DNA of 25,078 bases. Origin: UBA5026 sp949065595 (lineage in GTDB: Bacteria > Bacillota_I > Bacilli_A > RF39 > UBA660). Both the position numbers and the translations under genes were made by a program. Each line of letters opens with the position of its first letter. The stretch's first letter is position 1. The notes under the pieces were generated by a model. It did no database searches, had not been told where the DNA came from, and saw only the letters and a program-made list of their open reading frames with translations. Location: positions 1-25,078 of the forward strand of contig CARSXK010000017.1 in NCBI GenBank assembly GCA_949065595.1, given 5' to 3'. Below are positions 14,844-22,743 of this stretch, one piece after another.

Positions 14844-17800
14844 CCAATTGGACCAAAGAACAATTACAAGCCATTCATAAAGAAGGAAAGTCTATTTTGG
14901 TAAGTGCTGGAGCAGGATCTGGTAAAACAGCAGTACTAACTGAACGTGTTCTTCGTAAAGTGAAAGATGGGATTCCCATCAATCAACTATTAATTTTAAC
15001 ATTTACCAAAGCAGCCGCAAGTGAAATGAAAGAACGAATTCGTAAAAAATTACAAGAAGAAAATCTAATAGAGGCCAAAGAACAGGTAGATACTGCCTAT
15101 ATCACAACGTTTGATAGTTTTGCTCTTTCTATCGTTAAAAAATATCATTATCTTTTGAATGTACCCAAAAATATTACCATAATGGATGCAAGTCTGATAG
15201 AAATACAAAAAGAAAAAATACTAGATGAACTTTTGGAACAATTGTATGAAAAACAAGAAACTGATTTTCTCAATTTCATTTCCCAATTTTGTACAAAAGA
15301 TGACCAAGAACTGAAAAAAGATATTCTTAATATTCATAATAAGTTAAACTTGAAATATGATAAAATTGCTTATCTGACCAATTATATGAATGATGAAATG
15401 AAGCAGGAACATTTTGAGGCAGAATTTCAACAATATATGAAAATGATTCAAATTCAATTGAATGAACTTACTTCCAATCTAGAAGCGATTTCAGCTATAG
15501 ACTATGAGTATTATGTAGAAATTTCGCAAGTCCTAAATCCATTATGTCAAAGCAAAACCTATCGGGAAATTAGGGAAAATGTCCAAGTAACACTTCCAAG
15601 AGTGCCATCTAATAATGAACCATTAAAGAAGAGCAAAGAAGAACTAACATCTGTTTTAAAAGAGATAAAACGACTTACCAGATGGGAAACAAAATCACAA
15701 ATCATAGCGTATTTGGAAGCAACCAAAAAAGATATACAAGTACTTATTTCCATCCTGATACAATTAGAAGAAAATCTGGCGATTTGGAAAGAACAAAATC
15801 ATGCTTTTGAATTTCACGATGTTGCCAAACTCGCCATTCGCTTGGTCAAAGAAAATCCATCGATTCAACGTACATTCCAACAGACATTTAATGAAATTTT
15901 ATTAGACGAATACCAAGATACCAGTGATTTGCAAGAATTATTTATGGATTTGATTCAAAATCAAAATAGATACATGGTAGGAGATATGAAACAGTCTATT
16001 TACCGATTCCGAAATGCCAATCCTGAATTATTCAAACAAAAATATGATGATTATCGTATGGGAAAAGAAGGAATCAAAATTGATTTGATTCAAAATTTTC
16101 GTTCCAGAAAAGAACCATTGGAAGATATCAATCAAATTTTCAATCTCATTATGCAAGAAGAAATAAGTGGCGTAGATTATCAGAAAGAACATCAAATGGT
16201 TTATGGGAATCATGGATATGAGATAGAACAGATAAGCCAAAATAGACATATGAGAATTTTAACATATGAAAAACAAGAGGATTATACCAAAGAAGAAATG
16301 GAAGCCTTTTTAGTAGCGCAAGATATTCAATTTAAAATAGAACATCATTTTAAAGTATTAGATACACAAACTCAAAAATTAAGGGATGTACAATATCAAG
16401 ACTTTGTGATTTTAATGGATCGTTCGACCCAATTTGATTTATACAAACAAATATTTGAATATGAAAAAATACCACTTGCAGTTCATAAAGACGAAACCAT
16501 TACATCTGGAACGGAATTAAGACTGATATACCATATTTTAAAGTGTATGGAAAAGATGGAATTACAAGTATTTGATACAGAATGGAAATATGCATTTACT
16601 AGTATTATGCGAAGTTATTTATTAGAAGAAAAAGACGAAACCATTTTTGATTGTTTACAAAATGGATCGTATGAACAAACAAAACTTTATCATCATATTC
16701 AAAATTTATTATCAAAAAAAAATCATTTAAACAATGAATTATTGATTGAAGCAATATTAGAAGAATTTGACTTTTATCAAGCTTTTATAAAAGTAGGAAA
16801 AGTACAAAATCGTATGATTAAAGTAGAACATTTTCTGCAAATTGCCGAAAATTTATCACAAATGGGATATGACTGTTATGACATGATGAATTATTTAAAA
16901 GAAATCGCCGACAAAAACTATGAAATTCGGTTTCGCCAAAATTTGGAAACAGAAAATAGTGTAAGTATTATGACCATTCATAAGTCCAAAGGATTGGAAT
17001 ATCCCATTTGTTATTATACAGGATTGTACGCCAAATTTAATAAAGCAGATGTGAAAGAACGTATGACATATGATGAATCCGTTGGGTTTGTGATCCCAAC
17101 TGCTAAAAATGGAATTCAAAATACCATTCGTAAAGATTTATTGCGTCATATATATCAAAGACAAGAAATTGCCGAAAAAATCAGACTATTTTATGTCGCA
17201 CTTACTCGAAGTAAGGAACAAATAATAATGGTAATGCCGCAGATAAAAGAAGAAATTCCAAAATGTAAGCATCTCAAATCTTATCAGGCACTTCAATTGG
17301 GATCTTTTTATGATATTATCAAGACAATATATGGAAATTTAGAAACTTACGTTGTAGAAATTGATTTAAAAGATAGGTTGACCAAAGCTTACAAAGAACA
17401 TTTACCATTAAATTACTATATGGAAAATTTACAAGACGATTTCGTGGTGCATGAAATCGATATTCCAAAAAAAGTAATAACAGAAAAAACATTTTCTAAA
17501 AAAATGGAAAAGCCAATGGATTATGAACAATATAAGAAGATAGAAATGGGCCTTAGTTTACACCGTATTTTAGAATGTTTCGATTTTGAGCATCCTAATA
17601 ATAATATAAATATACCAACTTTTTTTCTTAAAAAAATACAAGCATTTCTATCTTGTCCAGTTTTTTTGAAGGATATTCTTCATATATATAAAGAATATGA
17701 ATTTTATATGGAAAAGGATACAGAAATGATCCATGGTGTCATCGATTTAATGATTGAGTATGAAGATGAAATTAAAATCGTTGATTATAAATTAAAACGG

Positions 17801-17944
17801 CTTACCGATGATGCTTATTTAGAACAACTAAAAGGCTATCAATCCTATATAGAATCTGTGACCAATAAAAAAGTAACCATTTATCTATATTCCTTCTTGG
17901 ATGAACTATTAGAAGAAGTGGTGGAACCTATTTTAAATGCATAA
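14840..17944 (+). CDS. addA: AddA helicase-nuclease subunit
   Basis: The 1034-residue UvrD-type motor with a C-terminal nuclease. Visible motifs: Q-motif WTKEQLQAI, Walker A SAGAGSGKT (22-30), Ia LTFTKAAASEMKERI, TTFDSFALSIV, Walker B LLDEYQDTSD (Asp356-Glu357), III VGDMKQSIYRFRNA, IV QNFRSRKEPL, V MTIHKSKGLEYPICYY, VI RLFYVALTRSKEQ (about 780-792), and nuclease motif GVIDLMIEYEDEIKIVDYK (about 966-984). With AddB it unwinds and resects broken ends until a Chi-like site. It is somewhat shorter than B. subtilis AddA (about 1,230). An ideal AGGAGG (14827-14832) precedes the ATG, which is embedded in the addB stop, implying coupled translation and equal stoichiometry. Confidence 0.93.
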   Translation: MTNWTKEQLQAIHKEGKSILVSAGAGSGKTAVLTERVLRKVKDGIPINQLLILTFTKAAASEMKERIRKKLQEENLIEAKEQVDTAYITTFDSFALSIVKKYHYLLNVPKNITIMDASLIEIQKEKILDELLEQLYEKQETDFLNFISQFCTKDDQELKKDILNIHNKLNLKYDKIAYLTNYMNDEMKQEHFEAEFQQYMKMIQIQLNELTSNLEAISAIDYEYYVEISQVLNPLCQSKTYREIRENVQVTLPRVPSNNEPLKKSKEELTSVLKEIKRLTRWETKSQIIAYLEATKKDIQVLISILIQLEENLAIWKEQNHAFEFHDVAKLAIRLVKENPSIQRTFQQTFNEILLDEYQDTSDLQELFMDLIQNQNRYMVGDMKQSIYRFRNANPELFKQKYDDYRMGKEGIKIDLIQNFRSRKEPLEDINQIFNLIMQEEISGVDYQKEHQMVYGNHGYEIEQISQNRHMRILTYEKQEDYTKEEMEAFLVAQDIQFKIEHHFKVLDTQTQKLRDVQYQDFVILMDRSTQFDLYKQIFEYEKIPLAVHKDETITSGTELRLIYHILKCMEKMELQVFDTEWKYAFTSIMRSYLLEEKDETIFDCLQNGSYEQTKLYHHIQNLLSKKNHLNNELLIEAILEEFDFYQAFIKVGKVQNRMIKVEHFLQIAENLSQMGYDCYDMMNYLKEIADKNYEIRFRQNLETENSVSIMTIHKSKGLEYPICYYTGLYAKFNKADVKERMTYDESVGFVIPTAKNGIQNTIRKDLLRHIYQRQEIAEKIRLFYVALTRSKEQIIMVMPQIKEEIPKCKHLKSYQALQLGSFYDIIKTIYGNLETYVVEIDLKDRLTKAYKEHLPLNYYMENLQDDFVVHEIDIPKKVITEKTFSKKMEKPMDYEQYKKIEMGLSLHRILECFDFEHPNNNINIPTFFLKKIQAFLSCPVFLKDILHIYKEYEFYMEKDTEMIHGVIDLMIEYEDEIKIVDYKLKRLTDDAYLEQLKGYQSYIESVTNKKVTIYLYSFLDELLEEVVEPILNA

Positions 17945-17973
17945 AATAGATTCAATTGTCTCAAATACTAAAA

Positions 17974-18606
17974 TTAATGTCGTTTATAAATGGTAAATAT
18001 TCTACCATTTTTTTTCACTCTTTTTTCTGCTATTAATTTTTTGATTTCTCTCATCATAGCACTTCTATCAACACAAAGATAATCCGCAAGTTCCTGTAAA
18101 CTATACGGAATGGTAACTTTTTTTTGACCATTACCTTCCTGTTTCAAATACATTAACAATTTTTCTCTAATGGTTCGATTGCTTAAAATGGCAATTTTAT
18201 TATTCAACTGAACCGTTTTTTTCATCATCATATCCATAATGTGATTGACCACAAAAGTGTGGTAAGGACACTTTACTTTACAATCCCTTAAAATAGAAAG
18301 ATAATCAATCCATAAAACTTCTGTTTTTTTGGTTGCGACTAACGTAATGGGATCTTCCGAATCCTCTATAAACATTTCACTAAAAATATCCCCTTTTGAT
18401 AGATGCTCTAAAATGGTTTCATTCCCTTTAATGTCTACCTTTTTTAAATCAGCACTTCCTTCTAATAGTACACCAATGACTTTTTTTCTTGCACCATAAT
18501 TTTGAATAAATTCTCCAATTAAAAAAACTTTCACCTTGGTATTGACACACTTTCCTAAATGGTCTAACATCTGAAAATCCTTATTATCCTTGATATTTTC
18601 TAGCAT
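17974..18606 (-). CDS. Crp/Fnr family transcriptional regulator
   Basis: Start at 18606 (MLENIKDNKDFQMLDHLGK, 210 aa), because GAGAGTGATG lies just upstream on the minus strand and the longer frame runs through the promoter into nrdD. Residues 20-110 form the cNMP-binding-type beta roll (GEFIQNYGARKKVIGVLLEGSADLKKVD, LSKGDIFSE). A long dimer helix follows (residues about 125-155), then a Crp-type helix-turn-helix: ILSNRTIREKLLMYL and SLQELADYLCVDRSAMMREIKKL, with the recognition helix in VDRSAMMREI. Scattered cysteines (including CKVKCP) are seen, but not the N-terminal four-cysteine cluster of oxygen-sensing Fnr, so the signal is unknown. It is divergent from nrdDG-dut with a palindrome at the right position for control of both. 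Its 3' end contains the terminator of addA. Confidence 0.88.
   Translation of the reverse strand: MLENIKDNKDFQMLDHLGKCVNTKVKVFLIGEFIQNYGARKKVIGVLLEGSADLKKVDIKGNETILEHLSKGDIFSEMFIEDSEDPITLVATKKTEVLWIDYLSILRDCKVKCPYHTFVVNHIMDMMMKKTVQLNNKIAILSNRTIREKLLMYLKQEGNGQKKVTIPYSLQELADYLCVDRSAMMREIKKLIAEKRVKKNGRIFTIYKRH
17988..18015 (+). terminator. addBA terminator inside the 3' end of the Crp/Fnr gene
   Basis: AAATGGTA (17988-17995), 7-nt loop, TACCATTT (18003-18010), then a T8 run (18008-18015). On the plus strand it is a good intrinsic terminator. The same bases encode the final residues of the convergent regulator. Confidence 0.8.
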
Positions 18607-18627
18607 AAAAACATCACTCTCAAATAA

Positions 18628-18656
18628 ATTATAACAAAAAAAATAAAATGTTGCAA
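18628..18656 (-). promoter_or_regulatory. promoter of the Crp/Fnr gene
   Basis: On the minus strand, TTGCAA (18651-18656), 17 bp, TATAAT (18628-18633). The -35 box lies wholly inside the 16-bp palindrome. Confidence 0.7.
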
Positions 18657-18664
18657 ATGCAACA
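18649..18664. promoter_or_regulatory. Crp/Fnr-type operator between the regulator and nrdD
   Basis: TGTTGCAAATGCAACA is a perfect 7+2+7 palindrome. Its centre (18656.5) is about 41.5 bp upstream of the RNA start predicted from the nrdD extended -10, the classical class II activator distance. It also covers the -35 box of the divergent regulator gene. Confidence 0.6.
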
Positions 18665-18682
18665 AACGATAAAAATAAAAAG

Positions 18683-18691
18683 TGGTACAAT
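18683..18691 (+). promoter_or_regulatory. extended -10 promoter of nrdD-nrdG-dut
   Basis: TGGTACAAT (TG 18683-18684, TACAAT 18686-18691) and no -35 box at the expected place (18663-18668 reads caaacg). This fits an activator-dependent promoter. Confidence 0.55.
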
Positions 18692-18754
18692 CGACTTAAA
18701 GTAAGGTAGGGAATCATAAAAAGATGATAAGCTACTACAGTAAGGAGTGGAAGT

Positions 18755-20935
18755 ATGACAAAAAAAGAAACAGAAAATTTAGAGAAAGTAAAACACCAAT
18801 TTAAGATTATCAAACGAAATGGGAATAAACAACCATTTGATGAAAATAAAATCAAAGATGCGATTGGTAAAAGTGCAGAAAGAGTTATGGTAACATTAAC
18901 AGAAGAGGCTGAAGATGAAGTAGTAAATTTGGTAGTAGACTTTTTATTGACACAAACCAGTGATCCAGAAGTGCAACAAATCCATAATTGCGTAGAAGCG
19001 GCATTAGAAAAAGTAAACCCATTGGTTGCGAAAAGTTATCGAGAATATCGAAATTATAAAAAAGATTTTGTCCATATTTTAGATAAGGTATATAAAAAAG
19101 CACAAGCAATTAACTATATTGGGGATAAAGAAAATTCCAATACTGATAGTGCTTTGGTTGCAACCCAAAGGAGTTTAACTTACAATTCTTTAAACAAAGA
19201 GTTGTATAAAAAATTCTTTTTAACAACTGCTGAAGTAGAAGCTTGTGAAGATGGGTACATTTATATACATGATATGAGTGCACGTAGAGATACCATGAAT
19301 TGTTGCTTGTGTGATGTAGGATCGGTAATGAAAGATGGCTTCGAGATGGGGAACCTGTGGTATAATGAGCCTAAATCCTTGGATACTGCTTTTGATGTAA
19401 TGGGAGATGTCATTATTAACACAGCCGCAATGCAATATGGTGGTTTTACAGTTCCAGAAGTGGATACGATTTTAACTCCTTATGCCAAAAAAACATATGA
19501 AAAATATTATAAAGAATATATGGAACTGACCGAAACAGATGAAGACGATGATGAGTGTGTAGAAAAAGCCAAGGATTGGGCTTGGAAAAAAACGGAAAGA
19601 GAATGTGAACAAGGATATCAAGGAATTGAATACAAACTAAATAGTGTTGGTTCTTCAAGAGGAGATTATCCATTTGTTACCATGACATTTGGAATTGAAA
19701 AAGATCCATTTGGCGTTATGATTGCCCAAACGATTTTAAAAACGCATGCCAAAGGACAGGGAAAAGAAGGACATAAAAAACCAACCTTGTTTCCGAAATT
19801 GGTATTCCTATATGATAAAAATTTACATAAAGAAGGTAAATTGTTACATGATAATTTTTTAGAAGCCATTAAATGTAGTGAAAAAACGATGTATCCTGAT
19901 TATTTATCGTTAACAGGAAAGGGATACGTTCCAGAAATGTATAAAAAATATGGTAAAGTCATTAGTCCAATGGGATGTAGAGCCTTTTTATCTCCTTATT
20001 ATGAAAGAGGTGGGTTTGAACCAGCAGATGAAAATGATAAACCAGTTTTTATAGGAAGATTTAACATTGGGGCTGTTTCTTTACATTTGCCTATGATTTT
20101 AGCAAAATCACGTGAAGAACAAAAAGATTTTTATGAAATATTGGATTATTATCTTCAAATGATTCGCAGGATTCATATTCGTACTTATCGCTATTTGGCA
20201 AAGAAAAAAGCAAGTATTAATCCCATCGCATATTGTGAAGGTGGATTTTATAAAGGGCATCTACAACCAAACGAATGCATTGAACCACTATTAGAATCTT
20301 CTACTGCTTCATTTGGGATTACGGCTTTAAATGAACTACAAGTGTTATACAATGGAAAAAGCATAGTAGAAGATGGAGAGTTTGCATTGGAAGTCTTAAA
20401 ATACATTAATGAAAAAACACAACAATTTAAGAAGGAAGACCATATTTTATATGCCATTTATGGGACACCTGCTGAAAATTTATGTGGACTTCAAATTGAA
20501 CAATTTAGAAAAAAATACGGTGTAATTGAAGGTGTATCTTCTCGTGAATATGTATCCAATAGTTTCCACTGTGGTGTTTGGGAAGATATTAATGGAATTC
20601 AGAAACAAAATTTAGAAGAAAGATTTTGGGACTTATGCAAAGGTGGAAGAATTCAATATGTAAGATACAATTTGAATTATAATACCAAAGCAATGATTAC
20701 TTATGTAGAACGTGCAATGGAGAAGGGGTTCTATGAAGGGGTAAATCTTTCTCTTGCCTACTGCAATCACTGTGGTCATGAAGAACTTGAAATGGATGTT
20801 TGTCCTATGTGTGGAAGCGATGATTTAACAAAAATTGATCGTATGAATGGATATTTATCCTATTCTAGAGTTCATGGCGATACCAGGTTAAATAAAGCCA
20901 AAATGGCAGAAATTGCGGAAAGAAAATCAATGTAG
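18755..20935 (+). CDS. nrdD: anaerobic ribonucleoside-triphosphate reductase
   Basis: The class III, oxygen-sensitive glycyl-radical enzyme (726 aa) that converts NTPs to dNTPs using formate or a thiol system as reductant. The N-terminal ATP-cone regulatory domain is visible (FKIIKRNGNKQPFDENKIKDAI, about 12-33, on to about 100). The catalytic domain includes the cysteine-rich MNCCLCDVGS and the conserved GSSRGDYPFVTMTFG. A zinc site is formed by Cys670, Cys673, Cys683 and Cys686 (CNHCG...CPMCG). The C-terminal radical loop reads RMNGYLSYSRVHGDTRLN, with Gly699 as the expected radical. AAGGAG (18742-18747) precedes ATG 18755. It is first in an operon with its activase and dut, and probably controlled by the divergent Crp/Fnr protein. 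It indicates anaerobic growth. Confidence 0.95.
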   Translation: MTKKETENLEKVKHQFKIIKRNGNKQPFDENKIKDAIGKSAERVMVTLTEEAEDEVVNLVVDFLLTQTSDPEVQQIHNCVEAALEKVNPLVAKSYREYRNYKKDFVHILDKVYKKAQAINYIGDKENSNTDSALVATQRSLTYNSLNKELYKKFFLTTAEVEACEDGYIYIHDMSARRDTMNCCLCDVGSVMKDGFEMGNLWYNEPKSLDTAFDVMGDVIINTAAMQYGGFTVPEVDTILTPYAKKTYEKYYKEYMELTETDEDDDECVEKAKDWAWKKTERECEQGYQGIEYKLNSVGSSRGDYPFVTMTFGIEKDPFGVMIAQTILKTHAKGQGKEGHKKPTLFPKLVFLYDKNLHKEGKLLHDNFLEAIKCSEKTMYPDYLSLTGKGYVPEMYKKYGKVISPMGCRAFLSPYYERGGFEPADENDKPVFIGRFNIGAVSLHLPMILAKSREEQKDFYEILDYYLQMIRRIHIRTYRYLAKKKASINPIAYCEGGFYKGHLQPNECIEPLLESSTASFGITALNELQVLYNGKSIVEDGEFALEVLKYINEKTQQFKKEDHILYAIYGTPAENLCGLQIEQFRKKYGVIEGVSSREYVSNSFHCGVWEDINGIQKQNLEERFWDLCKGGRIQYVRYNLNYNTKAMITYVERAMEKGFYEGVNLSLAYCNHCGHEELEMDVCPMCGSDDLTKIDRMNGYLSYSRVHGDTRLNKAKMAEIAERKSM

Positions 20936-20946
20936 TGGAGGTACGT

Positions 20947-21504
20947 ATGAAATATCATAATATCACAAAAGCGGATATGTTAAATGGAGAAGGATTGAGA
21001 GTTGTATTATGGGTTTCTGGGTGTAGTCACGAATGCCCAGGATGCCAAAATGCACTCACATGGAATCCGAATGAGGGATTACCCTTTGATGAGAAAGCCC
21101 TCAAAGAAATCTATCAGGAATTGGAACAAGAATGGTGTGATGGGATTACTTTATCAGGAGGAGATCCTTTGTTTCCAGGGAATCGAGAAGCCATTCGGAA
21201 TGTTATTTTAAATATCAAAGAAAAATATCCAACAAAAACCATATGGTGTTATACAGGATATACTTATGAGGCACTTGTAAAACAGAGTGTAAAAGATAAT
21301 CATTTGAATGATATTTTAAATCATATTGATGTATTATTAGATGGGCCATTTTTAATGAGACTTGTAGACATCAATAAACATTATGTAGGTTCTTCTAATC
21401 AAAGAGTGATTGATATGGTTAAAACAAGAGAACAAGGCGAAATTGTTCTATATCAAGACGAAGAAGTAGATTATTTTAAGGAGGTAAATGTATGTCATGC
21501 ATAA
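20947..21504 (+). CDS. nrdG: anaerobic ribonucleotide reductase activating protein
   Basis: Radical SAM activase (185 aa) that installs the glycyl radical on NrdD. The 4Fe-4S motif C-S-H-E-C-P-G-C (Cys26, Cys30, Cys33) and the SAM-contacting GITLSGGDPLF are clear. ATG 20947 is used, because GGAGGT (20937-20942) is directly upstream; the longer GTG start at 20935 shares bases with the nrdD stop and the ribosome binding site. The gene lies 11 nt after nrdD, as expected for partners that form a complex. The family is identified beyond doubt by the combination of motif, length and neighbour. Confidence 0.94.
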   Translation: MKYHNITKADMLNGEGLRVVLWVSGCSHECPGCQNALTWNPNEGLPFDEKALKEIYQELEQEWCDGITLSGGDPLFPGNREAIRNVILNIKEKYPTKTIWCYTGYTYEALVKQSVKDNHLNDILNHIDVLLDGPFLMRLVDINKHYVGSSNQRVIDMVKTREQGEIVLYQDEEVDYFKEVNVCHA

Positions 21505-21959
21505 AAAAAAGAGGCTTTGAAATTGCCAAAGGATGGGAAGATAAAGAGATACATCTTCCTAAAAGAAGCACAATGTATGCAGCTGGATATGATGTAGAAG
21601 CTGCAGAAGATATCACTATCCCTATGTATCAACCAGGGCAAAAGCCAACCCTAATTCCAACAGGACTCAAAGCATATTGTGAACCAGATGAATGGATAAT
21701 GCTAGTCAATCGTAGTTCAGGACCTAAAAAAGGGTTTGTCATGGCAAATAGTATTGGTGTTGTGGACTTTGATTACTATGGCAATGAAACCAATGATGGC
21801 CATTTTTACTTCCAATATTTTAATGTATCTGATCATGATTTAGAAGTAAAAAAAGGAGATGTGATTGGACAAGTAATCTTTCAAAAATATCTTCTCGTTG
21901 ATGACGATGATGCCGCTGGAATTCGCATGGGTGGCTTTGGTTCAACTGACCAACAATAA
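21492..21959 (+). CDS. dut: dUTP diphosphatase (trimeric dUTPase fold)
   Basis: Hydrolyses dUTP to dUMP and pyrophosphate, keeping uracil out of DNA and feeding dTMP synthesis. The five dUTPase motifs are all present in 155 residues: AAGYDVEA (30-37), NRSSGPKKG (73-81), GVVDFDYYGN (89-98), KGDVIGQVIFQKY (121-133) and the C-terminal lid RMGGFGSTDQQ (145-155). The first N in NRSS replaces the more common G. AAGGAGGT (21478-21485) lies 6 nt before the ATG, and the gene overlaps the end of nrdG by 13 nt. Being in the nrdDG operon places dUTP removal under the same control as anaerobic dNTP synthesis. It could also act as a dCTP/dUTP bifunctional enzyme, but sequence alone cannot tell. Confidence 0.88.
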   Translation: MSCIKKRGFEIAKGWEDKEIHLPKRSTMYAAGYDVEAAEDITIPMYQPGQKPTLIPTGLKAYCEPDEWIMLVNRSSGPKKGFVMANSIGVVDFDYYGNETNDGHFYFQYFNVSDHDLEVKKGDVIGQVIFQKYLLVDDDDAAGIRMGGFGSTDQQ

Positions 21960-21979
21960 AGAATTGTATCGTTTATTAT

Positions 21980-22007
21980 AACCACTAAAGTGGTTTTTGT
22001 TTTTTTA
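21980..22007 (+). terminator. terminator of nrdD-nrdG-dut overlapping the mntR-like stop codon
   Basis: AACCACT (21980-21986) and AGTGGTT (21989-21995) with a T-rich tail (TTTTTGTTTTTTT). The stop codon of the convergent metal regulator (21985-21987) lies within the stem. Confidence 0.75.
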
Positions 22008-22407
22008 GAAATTGTTCAATATTTTTAAGAGTAACCATATCAATAAAATGTTCTACTTTTTCTACTTGCTCTAGATGAAACTGTTCTTGATTAATCATAC
22101 GAAAAAGAGATTCTAATAATTGATGTCTCCATAAAAGATAGGAACCAATTGAAGTTCCTTTTTTGGTAAGCGTAATGTTTTGATAGCGTTCAAAATTGAT
22201 CATTTCATTTTGTTTTAATCGCACACACATTTTACTCGCAGAAGAAGGTTTTACATTAAGAGAATTTGCCAAATGTTTGATTGTAATCAATTGAGTACTT
22301 ATAGAAATACGATAAATCATTTCCAAATAGTCTTCCATCGACGCTGTTAAATTTAATTTATTTTTAGCACGATATCCTTGTAATGTATAAAATTCACTTT
22401 TTTCCAA
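21985..22407 (-). CDS. MntR/DtxR family metal-dependent regulator
   Basis: A metal-activated repressor. The start is placed at TTG 22407 (MEKSEFYTLQGYRAKNKL, 140 aa), because AAAGGGGGA precedes it by 9 nt on the minus strand; the longer frame crosses the promoter region and the palindrome. The winged HTH is at about 36-80 (ITIKHLANSLNVKPSSASKMCVRL). The dimerisation half carries RHQLLESLF and VEKVEHFID. Aligned by eye with B. subtilis MntR, all six metal ligands are kept: D26 and E29 (SMEDYLEMIY), H95, E116, E119 and H120. That is the manganese-type set rather than the Met/Cys set of iron-sensing DtxR. It is divergent from feoAB, which it probably controls. Confidence 0.85.
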   Translation of the reverse strand: MEKSEFYTLQGYRAKNKLNLTASMEDYLEMIYRISISTQLITIKHLANSLNVKPSSASKMCVRLKQNEMINFERYQNITLTKKGTSIGSYLLWRHQLLESLFRMINQEQFHLEQVEKVEHFIDMVTLKNIEQFLKKQKPL

Positions 22408-22438
22408 AGATAATTGTCCCCCTTTTCTTCTTTTTTCA

Positions 22439-22473
22439 TATAGTACTATAGAAGTTAGCGTATGGAAACTTCT
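22439..22473. promoter_or_regulatory. inverted repeats in the mntR-like/feoA intergenic region
   Basis: TATAGTACTATA (22439-22450) is a perfect 12-bp palindrome. Immediately right, AGAAGTT (22450-22456) and AACTTCT (22467-22473) form a second 7-bp inverted repeat. Both lie between the divergent starts and are candidate operators for the metal regulator. I cannot match either to a known MntR or Fur box with confidence. Confidence 0.45.
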
Positions 22474-22503
22474 TTGTAATTTTATGAAATGATGAGGTGA
22501 AAT

Positions 22504-22743
22504 ATGATGAATCAAACTTTGGATACTTTAGATGTTGGCGAAATGGGTTATGTAGAATCCATCACAACAGAAGGAAGTATTAGAAGAAGATTTTTAGACA
22601 TTGGACTTACACCGGGGTGTAAAGTAACATGTGTTCTTATGAGTCCAAACCAAAACCCAGTTGCTTACTTAATTAGAGGAGCAATTATTGCCATTCGGAA
22701 GGAAGATGCGAGATACATCATAATAAAGAAGGTGGAGGGATGA
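22504..22743 (+). CDS. feoA: FeoA, ferrous iron transport accessory protein
   Basis: A 79-residue SH3-like cytoplasmic protein that assists FeoB. The family pattern is clear: VGEMGYVESITTEGSIRRRFLDIGLTPGCKVTCVLMSPNQNP, then RGAIIAIRKEDARYIIIKK. Two adjacent ATG codons (22504 and 22507) are possible; GAGGTGA (22494-22500) gives the better spacing to the second, a one-residue difference. Its stop overlaps the feoB start (ATGA), so the pair is translationally coupled. Confidence 0.9.
   Translation: MMNQTLDTLDVGEMGYVESITTEGSIRRRFLDIGLTPGCKVTCVLMSPNQNPVAYLIRGAIIAIRKEDARYIIIKKVEG

Noticed and set aside
8532..17944. Helicase, hydrolase and AddAB genes as a novel anti-phage system
   Set aside because: Each unit has its own promoter or terminator, and AddAB plus UvrD-like proteins are standard housekeeping repair; no defence-specific domain was recognised.
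18607..18855. N-terminal extension of the Crp/Fnr frame rich in Phe and Leu, resembling membrane segments
   Set aside because: It crosses the regulator's own promoter and operator and overlaps nrdD; the ribosome binding site marks the start at 18606.
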